Shown in pieces: positions 5,712 to 12,297 of a stretch of DNA of 12,297 nt. Made by a program: the position numbers and the translations under genes. Source of the DNA: Nitrospirota bacterium (GTDB taxonomy: Bacteria > Nitrospirota > UBA9217); assembly GCA_013334545.1 (NCBI GenBank), contig JAAXXJ010000067.1:1-12297 (forward strand). Reading direction: 5' to 3'. Under the pieces are notes generated by a model. It saw only the letters and a program-made list of their open reading frames with translations. It searched no databases and had not been told where the DNA came from. Within the stretch, counting starts at the first letter, position 1; each line of letters starts with the position of its first letter.

Positions 5712-7325
5712 ATGCGATTTACTTTATCAACAAAACTCTACGGCATTACCGGTGCCATCCTCGGCATCCTGGTGGTGGTGTCTGCCATCACCTACGTTGG
5801 CCAGGAGGCTGTCCAGACCGATTTCAAGGAAGTCCTTTCGATCAATCTCGGACAGCGTGAAGCCACTGTCGACGCACTGGAACAGCTGGGAAGGGCGATA
5901 CAGGCATATCGGAACCACATTATACGGGGCGATGAAGCGACGGTCGCGGCATTTCATGAGTTCACGGCCGAGATCCGCAACTGCATCGAACGGTATGAGA
6001 TAACCGCTGAAAGCGATGCTGAGCGGGACCTGGCAAAAAAAGCGAAGATCGAGCTCGCATCCTACGACAAGATCATGGATGCGCTCGTGGTGCTTCGCAA
6101 AAAGATCAGCGATCCCAGGATCGTGGACCTTGAGACCGGGCAAGGCCACACTCAGGGGATCCGTGATGCCTTGAATGCCATGGACAAAGAGGCAGAGAAC
6201 GCATTTACGCTCAAAAATCAGAAGATAAACGCCTTTGCCGCGCGCATGCGCCTGGTGCAGATCGTCCTGGTGCTTCTTGCCCTTCTTGCGGGCGTAGCAT
6301 TGAGCGCCTGGACCATTAAAGGGATCCTGCGGTCAGTGCGGGAGGTCAAGGCAACGGCGACCTATGCCGCAAAAGGCGACCTGTCCCATGAAATTCCGGT
6401 CCATACCAACGATGAGATCGGCGAGATGGCGGAAAGCTTCAATGTAATGATGCAGAGCATCAGGAAGATCGTTATGCAAATCTCCCAGTCAACGACGTCG
6501 CTTGCCGCCAATTCGGAAGAGCTTTCCGCCACGGCGAACGATATGAGCAGGGGTTCCAATGAGCTTGCGAGCCAGACCGACCAGGTCGTGACCGCCATGA
6601 CCGAGGTGTCGCAGACCATCATGGACATGGCCAAGAACGCGAGCAACGCGGCAGAAGGCAGCAAGAGCGCCTCGGATATGGCCGTCACGGGAAAGCAGAT
6701 CGTCGATACGACGGCGGAAGACATGGTCAAGATCGCGAAGACGGTACAGGAGGCCGCAGGCACCATCGAGGAGCTCGGTAGAAGCTCGGCCCAGATCGGC
6801 GAGATCGTGGATGTCATCAACGGCATCGCCGACCAGACGAATTTGCTGGCCTTGAACGCCGCCATCGAAGCGGCGCGGGCCGGAGAGCAGGGACGCGGTT
6901 TTGCCGTAGTGGCCGATGAAGTACGGAAGCTGGCGGAGCGCACGAGCCAGGCAACCAAGGACATCGGCCAGCGCATCACCGCGATCCAGCAGGCCGCCGC
7001 CGAATCCGTGGATGCCATGAAAAAGGGGAGCGATGAGGTGGACAAGGGCGTCGGGTTTGCGAGGAAGGCGAGCGCTGCTCTCGACTCGATCGTGACGGCG
7101 TCGACCAACGCCATGGACATGGTCCAGCGGATCGCGGCAGCCACGGAACAGCAGTCGGCAGCAACCGAAGAGGTCACTCAGAACATGGAGCATATCTCGG
7201 AGATCACGAAGCGCTCCGCCGGTTCCACGACACAAATCACCCGGTCCGCCGAAGATCTGGCCAAACTTGCCGGAGGGTTGAAGGATATGACATCGTGGTT
7301 CAAGATGAACGGGGCGGGGCGGTAG
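5712..7325 (+). CDS. Methyl-accepting chemotaxis protein (MCP-C)
   Basis: A 537-residue receptor closely related to MCP-B. TM1 is at about 11-30, the periplasmic helical domain at 31-180 (IRGDEATVAAF at 71-81 aligns with MCP-B), TM2 at about 181-201, HAMP at about 202-255 (KGDL, NDEIGEMAESFN), and the signalling domain has the same tip motif and the SWFKMNGAGR tail. Its upstream frame remains open to an ATG at 5655 inside MCP-B. ATG 5712 is preferred because it aligns with the N-termini of the paralogues (MRFTLSTKLYG). The ribosome site there is poor (GGGAAAGG about nine bases away, or CAGGA four bases away), so translation may be coupled to the end of MCP-B. Long stretches of the signalling region are almost identical to MCP-B at DNA level, including a 38-base exact match. 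Ligand unknown. Confidence 0.95.
   Translation: MRFTLSTKLYGITGAILGILVVVSAITYVGQEAVQTDFKEVLSINLGQREATVDALEQLGRAIQAYRNHIIRGDEATVAAFHEFTAEIRNCIERYEITAESDAERDLAKKAKIELASYDKIMDALVVLRKKISDPRIVDLETGQGHTQGIRDALNAMDKEAENAFTLKNQKINAFAARMRLVQIVLVLLALLAGVALSAWTIKGILRSVREVKATATYAAKGDLSHEIPVHTNDEIGEMAESFNVMMQSIRKIVMQISQSTTSLAANSEELSATANDMSRGSNELASQTDQVVTAMTEVSQTIMDMAKNASNAAEGSKSASDMAVTGKQIVDTTAEDMVKIAKTVQEAAGTIEELGRSSAQIGEIVDVINGIADQTNLLALNAAIEAARAGEQGRGFAVVADEVRKLAERTSQATKDIGQRITAIQQAAAESVDAMKKGSDEVDKGVGFARKASAALDSIVTASTNAMDMVQRIAAATEQQSAATEEVTQNMEHISEITKRSAGSTTQITRSAEDLAKLAGGLKDMTSWFKMNGAGR
6594..6631 (+). repeat. 38-bp exact repeat shared by MCP-B and MCP-C, copy 2
   Basis: Second copy of the block at 4954-4991, at the same place in the MCP-C signalling domain. 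The two copies are 1640 bases apart in direct orientation, so recombination between them would delete one receptor and leave a hybrid. Confidence 0.8.
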
Positions 7326-7403
7326 TACAACGGATTATTTTATGCGAAACGGCGGGGTTTGGTTCAACCCAGCCTATTATGTTAGGCAGCGCAGGAGGAC
7401 ACT

Positions 7404-7880
7404 ATGGATACAATAGCAATTCACACCGACATGCTCCAGTTCGTCACCTTCAAGCTCGCAGGCCAGAAGTATGCCGTCGAGATCCTGAAGGTGCAGGAGA
7501 TCAACAACATGAAGGACATCACGCCGATCCCCAATGCGCCGGGGTACGTCGAAGGGGCGATCAATCTGCGTGGCAAGGTGATCCCGGTCCTGAACCTCCG
7601 CAAGAAATTCCATATGGAGGAACTCGCAGTGAGCGAAACCTCCAAGATCATCATCATCGATGTCCGCGGCATCATCATGGGCGCCGTCGTTGATGCGGTC
7701 TCTGACGTCCTGCGCATATCCTCTGATGTTGTGGAACCGCCGCCGGCGGTGTCGTCGAATATCAAGTCGGAGTTTATCCGCGGCATAGCGAAACTGCCGC
7801 AGGAACTGGTGATCCTGCTTAATATGGACAAGCTGCTCGATAATGATGAGCAGCAGGCGGTGTTCGGGACGACGAAGTGA
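7404..7880 (+). CDS. cheW: CheW, chemoreceptor-kinase adaptor
   Basis: A 158-residue single-domain CheW, within the normal range. Family marks are QFVTFKLAGQKYAVEILKVQEI at the start, IPNAPGYVEGAINLRGKVIPVLNLR (43-66, with Arg56 of the NLRG motif that sits at the receptor/kinase interface), and the hydrophobic strands IIIIDVRG and MGAVVDAVSDVLRI. It is cytoplasmic and joins receptor signalling tips to the kinase CheA. It sits between MCP-C and MCP-D, 78 bases after the former. AGGAGG (7393-7398) gives a strong start at ATG 7404. It is the only adaptor in the window and no CheA is present, so it may be a dedicated adaptor for these receptors that recruits a kinase encoded elsewhere. Small imperfect hairpins (for example GCCTA/TAGGC near 7372-7387) precede it. 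Confidence 0.97.
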   Translation: MDTIAIHTDMLQFVTFKLAGQKYAVEILKVQEINNMKDITPIPNAPGYVEGAINLRGKVIPVLNLRKKFHMEELAVSETSKIIIIDVRGIIMGAVVDAVSDVLRISSDVVEPPPAVSSNIKSEFIRGIAKLPQELVILLNMDKLLDNDEQQAVFGTTK

Positions 7881-7915
7881 AACAACCGTAGGACCCCTTC
7901 AGTGAAATTCATTCC

Positions 7916-7922
7916 GGAGGAG
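7916..7922 (+). promoter_or_regulatory. Ribosome binding site favouring the GTG start of MCP-D
   Basis: GGAGGAG lies six bases before GTG at 7929. An in-frame GTG at 7902 is also possible, with a weaker GTAGGA eight bases ahead of it, adding nine residues (VKFIPEEKT). The better match and spacing favour 7929. Confidence 0.6.
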
Positions 7923-7928
7923 AAGACA

Positions 7929-9446
7929 GTGAAGATCGTCACGCAATTTAGAATAGCGCTCGGCGTCCTGGCCGTGTTCGCCGGACTTAATGCATTTGCG
8001 GCATTCTTTATGCCGAACAGCACCCTGATCCAGACGGCTGCCTCGGGACTGGGGGTCTGCGTCATGGTCTACCTCGTGATCATGACCTACACCAAACTGG
8101 AGCGACCCTTCACGCTGATCAACCAGTACTCCGAGCGCATTGCCAATGGCGATCTCACCACCGAGATGCGCTACACAGGGAACGATGAGCTGGGCACGAT
8201 GGTTAAGAACTTCGAGGCAATGCTCGCGGCGTTGAACACCGTGATCTTGACGGTCACCGCTTCGGCGAACAAGATCGTGTCGACCGTTGATGTGCTCCTG
8301 GGCCGCTCGGACAAGACCGCCACGAGAGCAAGGACCCAGGCCAGTCAATCCCAGCAGATCGCCACGGCCGCCGAGGAGATGAGCCAGACCATCACCGACA
8401 TAGCTCGAAGCGCCACATCCTCGGCGGACACCTCGATGCTGGCGCTCGATGCGGCGAACCGAGGACGGGATGCGGCAAAAAGCTCCGGCGAGACGATCCA
8501 GCGGGTGTACGATGCAACCACCGCGCTCTCGACCATGGTCGAGAAGTTGAACAACCGCGTCGGAGAGATCAGCGGTATTGCCACGGTCATCAAGGGCATC
8601 GCGGACCAGACGAACCTGCTGGCTCTGAACGCGGCTATCGAAGCCGCCCGTGCCGGCGAGCAGGGACGAGGCTTCGCCGTGGTAGCCGACGAGGTGCGCA
8701 AGCTCGCTGAACGCACGATAACGGCGACCGAAGAGATCACCGAGAAGATCAATTCGGTCCAGTCGGAATCCCAGCTGACCATGCAGTCCATGGAGCATGC
8801 ATCGAGCGAAGTGGTCCGGGCGACCTCGGAGATCAAAGGGGTAGGCGAGGCCCTCATCCTGATCGTCACGTCGGTCCAGAAGGCGCGTGACCAGATCACC
8901 CAGATCGCGACATCGGTCGAAGAGCAGTCTTCCACGACCGGCGAGGTGGCGACAAACATCGAACAGACAGCCTCGATCGCGAAGGAGATGGAGACCATGG
9001 CCTACGAAGTATCTCATGAGGTGAACAGCCTCATCAGCGTGGTCGAGGAGATCAGGACCGCCGCGGACAAGTTCAGGGTCAGAGGTACGGAGCTCATGAT
9101 CATCGACCGGGCGCGGACGGACCATCTCCTGTTCATGGAGAAGATCCACTCCCATCTCAAGGGCGAGACCCGCATCGATCCGGCCGCGCTCCCGGACCAC
9201 CACACCTGCAGGTTCGGAAAATGGTATGACTCCGATGCGCGGAAGCACTGCGGCGGCACCCCGGCGTACGAAGCGATCGACCGCCCCCATGAGCGGATCC
9301 ATGCGCTGGCGAAGGAAGCAGTGAACGCGTCTACCGGCGGGGATGCGAAAAAGGCAGAACAGACCTTCCTCGAGATGAAGGGCCTCTCCGCGCAGATCGC
9401 GAAGTATCTTGAGGAGATGAAGCAGCAGTGCACAGCGATACGCTAA
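7929..9446 (+). CDS. Chemoreceptor with C-terminal CZB zinc-binding domain (MCP-D)
   Basis: A 505-residue receptor (514 if GTG 7902 is used). Two hydrophobic segments near the N-terminus (about residues 8-28 and 37-54) are separated by only some ten residues, so there is virtually no periplasmic sensor. A HAMP-like linker follows (NGDL, GNDELGTMVKNFEAM), then the signalling domain with the usual DQTNLLALNAA tip. The C-terminus holds a chemoreceptor zinc-binding (CZB) domain with His399 (TDHLLF), Cys427 (HTCRFGKWYDS), His454 and His458 (PHERIHAL), the known 3His-1Cys zinc site. CZB domains sense zinc and, through the reactive Cys, oxidants such as HOCl, so input is likely cytoplasmic. Tip codons (AACCTGCTGGC) differ from MCP-A, -B and -C (AATTTGCTGGC), supporting separate ancestry. 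It follows cheW by 48 bases. Confidence 0.94.
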   Translation: MKIVTQFRIALGVLAVFAGLNAFAAFFMPNSTLIQTAASGLGVCVMVYLVIMTYTKLERPFTLINQYSERIANGDLTTEMRYTGNDELGTMVKNFEAMLAALNTVILTVTASANKIVSTVDVLLGRSDKTATRARTQASQSQQIATAAEEMSQTITDIARSATSSADTSMLALDAANRGRDAAKSSGETIQRVYDATTALSTMVEKLNNRVGEISGIATVIKGIADQTNLLALNAAIEAARAGEQGRGFAVVADEVRKLAERTITATEEITEKINSVQSESQLTMQSMEHASSEVVRATSEIKGVGEALILIVTSVQKARDQITQIATSVEEQSSTTGEVATNIEQTASIAKEMETMAYEVSHEVNSLISVVEEIRTAADKFRVRGTELMIIDRARTDHLLFMEKIHSHLKGETRIDPAALPDHHTCRFGKWYDSDARKHCGGTPAYEAIDRPHERIHALAKEAVNASTGGDAKKAEQTFLEMKGLSAQIAKYLEEMKQQCTAIR

Positions 9447-9491
9447 AGCGCGCTGCCTGCCGATGCGGATAACGACGGCCATACGGCCCCG

Positions 9492-9512
9492 CGGACGTTG
9501 CACGCACGTCCG
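9492..9512 (+). other. 7-bp hairpin downstream of MCP-D
   Basis: CGGACGT (9492-9498) pairs with ACGTCCG (9506-9512) around a seven-base loop, 45 bases past the MCP-D stop. A ten-base palindrome CGGGATCCCG (9511-9520) overlaps its end. There is no T run. It may be a weak terminator or RNA-stability structure; it could also be chance in GC-rich sequence. Confidence 0.35.
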
Positions 9513-9529
9513 GGATCCCGTGACGCCCC

Positions 9530-9694
9530 ATGCCAGGATCCTTTCCCTGGCCGCGGACGCTGTCTCCTCGTGGAACTCGGACAATCACGCGCGTGCAGAG
9601 TTCGATATCCCGTGAACTGAAAGAGGTCTCAGGTGCGATCGCCTCACGCCTGAATAAAATGAAGACCGAAAGCAGTGAAAGAAAGCAGTCGTAA
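9530..9694 (+). other. Small ORF of doubtful coding status between MCP-D and MCP-E
   Basis: A 54-codon frame (ATG 9530 to TAA 9692-9694) occupies much of the 291-base gap. The second half (RVQSSISRELKEVSGAIASR, then LNKMKTESSERKQS) reads like a charged amphipathic helix, while the first half is Pro/Arg-rich and looks non-coding. No ribosome site precedes the ATG. It could be the tail of a decayed gene rather than a live one. A second chance frame (9463-9615, 50 codons) overlaps it. I do not recognise either. Confidence 0.18.
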
Positions 9695-9726
9695 AATAAA
9701 TGTACTGGCGGCATGCGCAGTTCTGC

Positions 9727-9733
9727 AGGAGGT
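9727..9733 (+). promoter_or_regulatory. Ribosome binding site fixing the MCP-E start
   Basis: AGGAGGT ends four bases before ATG at 9738 and is a near-perfect match to the anti-Shine-Dalgarno sequence. It lies inside the longer open frame that begins at GTG 9675, so the 21 upstream codons are probably untranslated. Confidence 0.75.
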
Positions 9734-9737
9734 GCAA

Positions 9738-11411
9738 ATGAGTACAGCCGGCAATAAACTCAGGGACATGAATCTGAAAAAAAAGATCTACCTTCTTTTC
9801 GGAGCGCTTGTGATCACCACCATCATCGGATTGGTCCTCGGCCAGGTTTCCTACATCAGGGTGAAGGTGGGAGGACCCGTCTATACGGAGATCGAACGGG
9901 ACCTACAGATGGCCGATGACGTGGCCAAACTTCGCGCCAACCTTGCCTTTGTCCGAGCATCGCTCCTTACCATGATCATCGAAGAAAGTCCGGCGACCAA
10001 GGTGCAGCTGAAGGAGGATATAGCAGTTTTGTCGGTCCGCGTGGACGAATTGTTCGATTCCCTTGAAAGCACCCTCAAAACAGCGGGCCAACCGGCAGTC
10101 GTTTCCTCACTTGCCGATGCGCGGAAAGCGTGGACGGCGTTCCGGGACACGCTGGACAGAGAACTGATCCCATTGATCCTCGCGAACAAGACCAAAGAGG
10201 CCATGGCCCTTGCCCGGGGCATACAGGCCGAGCGATATATGGTGTTTGCCGCATCGACCAAGGAGGCTGTCGATCATTTTCGGGCCAATGTCCCCGCGAA
10301 GGTCAAAACGATCAAGCGGGAGGCTGATATTCTGCAGTGGCTCTATGTGGTTACCGCAGTCGTGTTCATCCTGCTGAGCTTTGGTCTCACCCGCTTCTTG
10401 ACAGCGACCATCATTGATCCGGTGGTGCTCGTGGCGAACAAGTCGCGGATGATGGCCAACGGAGATTTTTCGCCCGTGGAGATCAGGGTAAAAGGGAAAG
10501 ACGAGATCGGGCGGATGGTGGATGATTTTACCGTTATGTCGGCACGGATCAATGAAATGGTCTCAAGCATCAAGACCAACGTCATGACCCTTTCGAGCTC
10601 GTCTGAAGAGCTTTCCGCCACTGCTGAAAGTCTGAGCAAGGACGCCCAGGAACAGTCCCATCAGGTCAAGCAGGTGAGCGAGGCGACGGTGCAGATGGCG
10701 CAGACCATCGCCGATGTGGCGCAAAACGCCACAAGCGCGGCGGAGGCTGCGGAAAACTCAGCAGACACGGCTGATGGCGGGAAAGATATCGTGGGCATGA
10801 CCGGGGAAGGCATTGTGAGCATTGCGGAGACGGTGAAGGATGCCGGAGTGGCCATAGAACTGCTCGGCAAAAGCTCGGCGCAGATCGGCGAGATCGTGGC
10901 AGTTATCAACGGCATCGCGGACCAGACAAACCTGCTCGCCCTGAACGCGGCCATCGAGGCGGCCCGGGCCGGTGAGCAGGGCAGGGGCTTTGCGGTCGTG
11001 GCCGATGAAGTGCGCAAGCTCGCGGAACGGACGAGCCAGGCAACCAAGGATATAGGGCAGCGCATCACGGCGATCCAGGCGGATACGCAGAAATCCGTGC
11101 TGGCAATGCGCAAGGGCGCGGAAAAGGCGGAGAAAGGCAAGGGTTTGTCGAGAGCGGCCTCGGAGGCGCTCAACTCAATCGTCATCGTTTCAACGAGAAC
11201 CAAGGACATGATCCAGCGGATCGCCGCAGCCACCGAGGAGCAATCCGCCACGTCCGAGGAGATCACGCGGAACATGGGCGCCATCTCCGACGTCATAAGC
11301 CACTCGGCCGAGGCGACGACGCAGATCAAGCAGGCGGCGCATGGACTGGCAGTGCTGTCTTCGGAGATCAACGATAAGATATCATGGTTTAAAATGAACG
11401 GGCGCGGGTGA
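9738..11411 (+). CDS. Methyl-accepting chemotaxis protein with 4HB-type sensor (MCP-E)
   Basis: A 557-residue receptor. A basic N-terminus (LKKK) precedes TM1 (about 17-37). The periplasmic domain (38-198) is all-helical, with the start VGGPVYTEIERDLQMADDVA common in 4HB_MCP sensors, then TM2 (about 200-220), HAMP (about 221-275, with the usual Pro in IIDPV and NGDF), and the signalling domain with the shared tip and VADEVRKLAERT. It ends SWFKMNGRG like MCP-B and MCP-C, although the ligand domain is unrelated in detail and lacks the Arg-Gly motif of MCP-A to -C. Candidate methylation sites lie around AATEEQSATSEE. The tip DNA uses CTG rather than TTG leucine codons, setting it apart from MCP-A to -C. 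The 291-base gap upstream suggests its own promoter, though none is clear by eye. It is the last intact gene in the window. Confidence 0.95.
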   Translation: MSTAGNKLRDMNLKKKIYLLFGALVITTIIGLVLGQVSYIRVKVGGPVYTEIERDLQMADDVAKLRANLAFVRASLLTMIIEESPATKVQLKEDIAVLSVRVDELFDSLESTLKTAGQPAVVSSLADARKAWTAFRDTLDRELIPLILANKTKEAMALARGIQAERYMVFAASTKEAVDHFRANVPAKVKTIKREADILQWLYVVTAVVFILLSFGLTRFLTATIIDPVVLVANKSRMMANGDFSPVEIRVKGKDEIGRMVDDFTVMSARINEMVSSIKTNVMTLSSSSEELSATAESLSKDAQEQSHQVKQVSEATVQMAQTIADVAQNATSAAEAAENSADTADGGKDIVGMTGEGIVSIAETVKDAGVAIELLGKSSAQIGEIVAVINGIADQTNLLALNAAIEAARAGEQGRGFAVVADEVRKLAERTSQATKDIGQRITAIQADTQKSVLAMRKGAEKAEKGKGLSRAASEALNSIVIVSTRTKDMIQRIAAATEEQSATSEEITRNMGAISDVISHSAEATTQIKQAAHGLAVLSSEINDKISWFKMNGRG

Positions 11412-11414
11412 TCC

Positions 11415-11430
11415 TGGCAGCGTGGCAGCG
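11415..11430 (+). repeat. Tandem 8-bp duplication
   Basis: TGGCAGCG occurs twice in direct contact just after the MCP-E stop codon. It is short and may be a slippage product; no function is implied. Confidence 0.5.
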
Positions 11431-11444
11431 CTCTGATTTGGTCG

Positions 11445-11576
11445 TCATGCCGGGCACGTCTTCGTTCTGAACAGCAGGTAGGCGCGCTCCTTGCAGCTCG
11501 GGAAAAACTCCTTGTAAGACAAACCTGTTCCATATGGGTGCGTCCTTTCGTTCCCCTCAGGGCGTGAAAAGATCAT
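11445..11576 (-). other. Possible minus-strand small ORF or gene remnant
   Basis: On the minus strand, ATG at 11576 opens a 43-codon frame ending at TGA (11447-11445). The frame stays open about ten codons further upstream without another good start. The predicted peptide has a protein-like composition (for example HPYGTGLSYKEFFPSCKERA, then YLLFRTKTCPA) with two Cys, but I do not recognise it and it has no ribosome site. It may be the C-terminal remnant of a lost gene facing MCP-E. The rest of the 11412-11672 gap holds nothing else I can identify. Confidence 0.25.
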
Positions 11577-11672
11577 GTCTGATCGGGGTGTTTTCCATAA
11601 GCCAGCCGTCTACGTATCTGCTCCCCGATGAAAAAAAACGTCATACGTTCGGTACAGGTGCGAGGAGGGCGT

Positions 11673-12056
11673 ATGAAAGTCACGGTTCCGGGATGCTGTT
11701 GTTCCTTGTTTGCCTGATGCTGTCGCCTCCTCCCTCTGCTGCCCAGGGGACCCTGACCGGGAGCGGCTGTTCTGTCAGCGTTCCGGTGCATCTGGCCGAC
11801 CTTGCAGGGGATTATGAAAAAGAGCGGCGTCAAGGTCCTCGTTCTTGGCGGGGGCAGTATCAGGGGCCTTGCGGACCTGCAGGAGGGCAGGGTGGATTTT
11901 TGCCGCCTCGTGCAAATCAAAGACCGCGGATGATCCTGAGGATCTTGATATAACCGCGACCGGGGATGCCCTGGTATGTATTGTGCACAGGTCCAATCCG
12001 ATCGATTCGATCACCACACCGACGATGTTCTTCTTGCCCAGATCTTTTCCATGGTG
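11673..12056 (+). pseudogene. Broken phosphate-type ABC substrate-binding protein (PstS-like)
   Basis: Fragments in all three frames line up, in order, with the phosphate-binding-protein family. ATG 11673 has GGAGGG upstream (11664-11669). A signal peptide (MLLFLVCLMLSPPPSAAQG) and LTGSGCSVSVPVHLADLAGDYEK read in frame 2. GVKVLVLGGGSIRGLADLQEG (11829-11891) reads in frame 3. FAASCKSKTADDPED and DALVCIVHRSNPIDSIT read in frame 1, and TDDVLLAQIFS returns to frame 3. At least four indels are needed, near 11690, 11820 (A run), 11896 (a TTTTT run one base too long) and 12017 (an extra AC). The last two sit where one-step repair restores the reading. Intact members bind phosphate or similar oxyanions in the periplasm. 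Either the gene is decayed or this end of the sequence carries base-calling errors. Confidence 0.7.
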
Positions 12057-12127
12057 CGGTCCCCGGCGCCTGACGCTATGGAATATTTCAAAAAGAACCA
12101 GCGGCCGCATGCTCATTATTATGTTAA

Positions 12128-12297
12128 GGCAGGCCCTGGATCGATACTGATCACCCCGTATTCCTCGACACCCATGACGTCAGGATCAGGGACATCCTGA
12201 TCGGCTTCGTGCGGCTCAGGATCCCGACCGAACCGGTCAGCTTTGCCATTCGAAATGCCGTTTTCAACAACATCCTTGCCGCGCCGATGGTTTGCCA
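12128..12297 (+). other. Unrecognised open frame at the window end
   Basis: After the broken binding-protein gene, frame 2 is open from about 12128 to the window end and reads as convincing protein (for example DTHDVRIRDILIGFVRLRIP, then FAIRNAVFNNILAAPMVC). No start codon with a ribosome site precedes it. The region just upstream reads protein-like in frame 3 (MEYFKKNQRPHAHYYVKAGP from 12078), so one more frameshift near 12155 could join the two. I cannot assign a family. It may be part of the same damaged gene or a second one. Confidence 0.35.

Noticed and set aside
7899..9584. 561-codon minus-strand frame covering the whole of MCP-D
   Set aside because: It is antisense to a receptor with clear HAMP, signalling and CZB domains. 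Its translation is Arg/His/Leu-rich with no recognisable domain.
9706..9726. Possible sigma-54 promoter (TGGC...GC) upstream of MCP-E
   Set aside because: The GG and GC elements are not at the required spacing; the match to the -24/-12 pattern fails.
11587..11639. ATCGGGG/CCCCGAT pair next to an A run as an intrinsic terminator
   Set aside because: The loop is over 30 bases. The run is A on the + strand and lies ahead of the stem on the minus strand, so neither orientation has the stem-then-T layout.

Overview
The window is a chemoreceptor-rich block from a moderately GC-rich, flagellated or otherwise chemotactic Gram-negative bacterium. The Gram-negative reading rests on periplasmic sensor domains and a Sec signal peptide. 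The receptor and adaptor types, a bacteriohemerythrin, and an intergenic inverted-repeat element with a GTCATTGCGAG core are of kinds I associate with Desulfobacterota and Nitrospirota. That placement is an inference with low confidence. No rRNA, tRNA, CRISPR or transposase gene was seen.

Layout, all confident genes on the + strand: (1) 52-459 bacteriohemerythrin; (2) 457-602 a MITE/REP-like element with 18-bp terminal inverted repeats, whose left end supplies the stop codon of the bacteriohemerythrin gene; (3) 643-1692 cheB; (4) 1741-3339 membrane chemoreceptor (MCP-A); (5) 3401-3853 a secreted free-standing Cache-domain protein; (6) 4072-5685 MCP-B; (7) 5712-7325 MCP-C; (8) 7404-7880 cheW; (9) 7929-9446 MCP-D, which has almost no periplasmic domain but a C-terminal zinc-binding CZB domain; (10) 9738-11411 MCP-E, with a different four-helix periplasmic domain; (11) from 11412 onward the DNA is degraded: a possible minus-strand remnant, then a phosphate-type periplasmic binding protein broken by several small indels, then an unrecognised open frame running off the end.

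How the genes fit together: five receptors, one adaptor (CheW) and the adaptation methylesterase (CheB) form the receptor end of a chemosensory pathway. CheA, CheR and CheY are not in the window, so these receptors must feed a kinase encoded elsewhere. MCP-A, -B and -C are close paralogues with aligned ligand domains and near-identical signalling tips, pointing to tandem duplication. The Cache protein between MCP-A and MCP-B is a candidate soluble ligand-binding partner. The bacteriohemerythrin (oxygen) and CZB receptor (zinc/redox) give the locus a redox or oxygen flavour. No wholly new system is proved here. The best leads are the free-standing Cache protein inside a receptor array, the receptor expansion around a single CheW/CheB pair, the strong hairpins between genes, and the element-derived stop codon.
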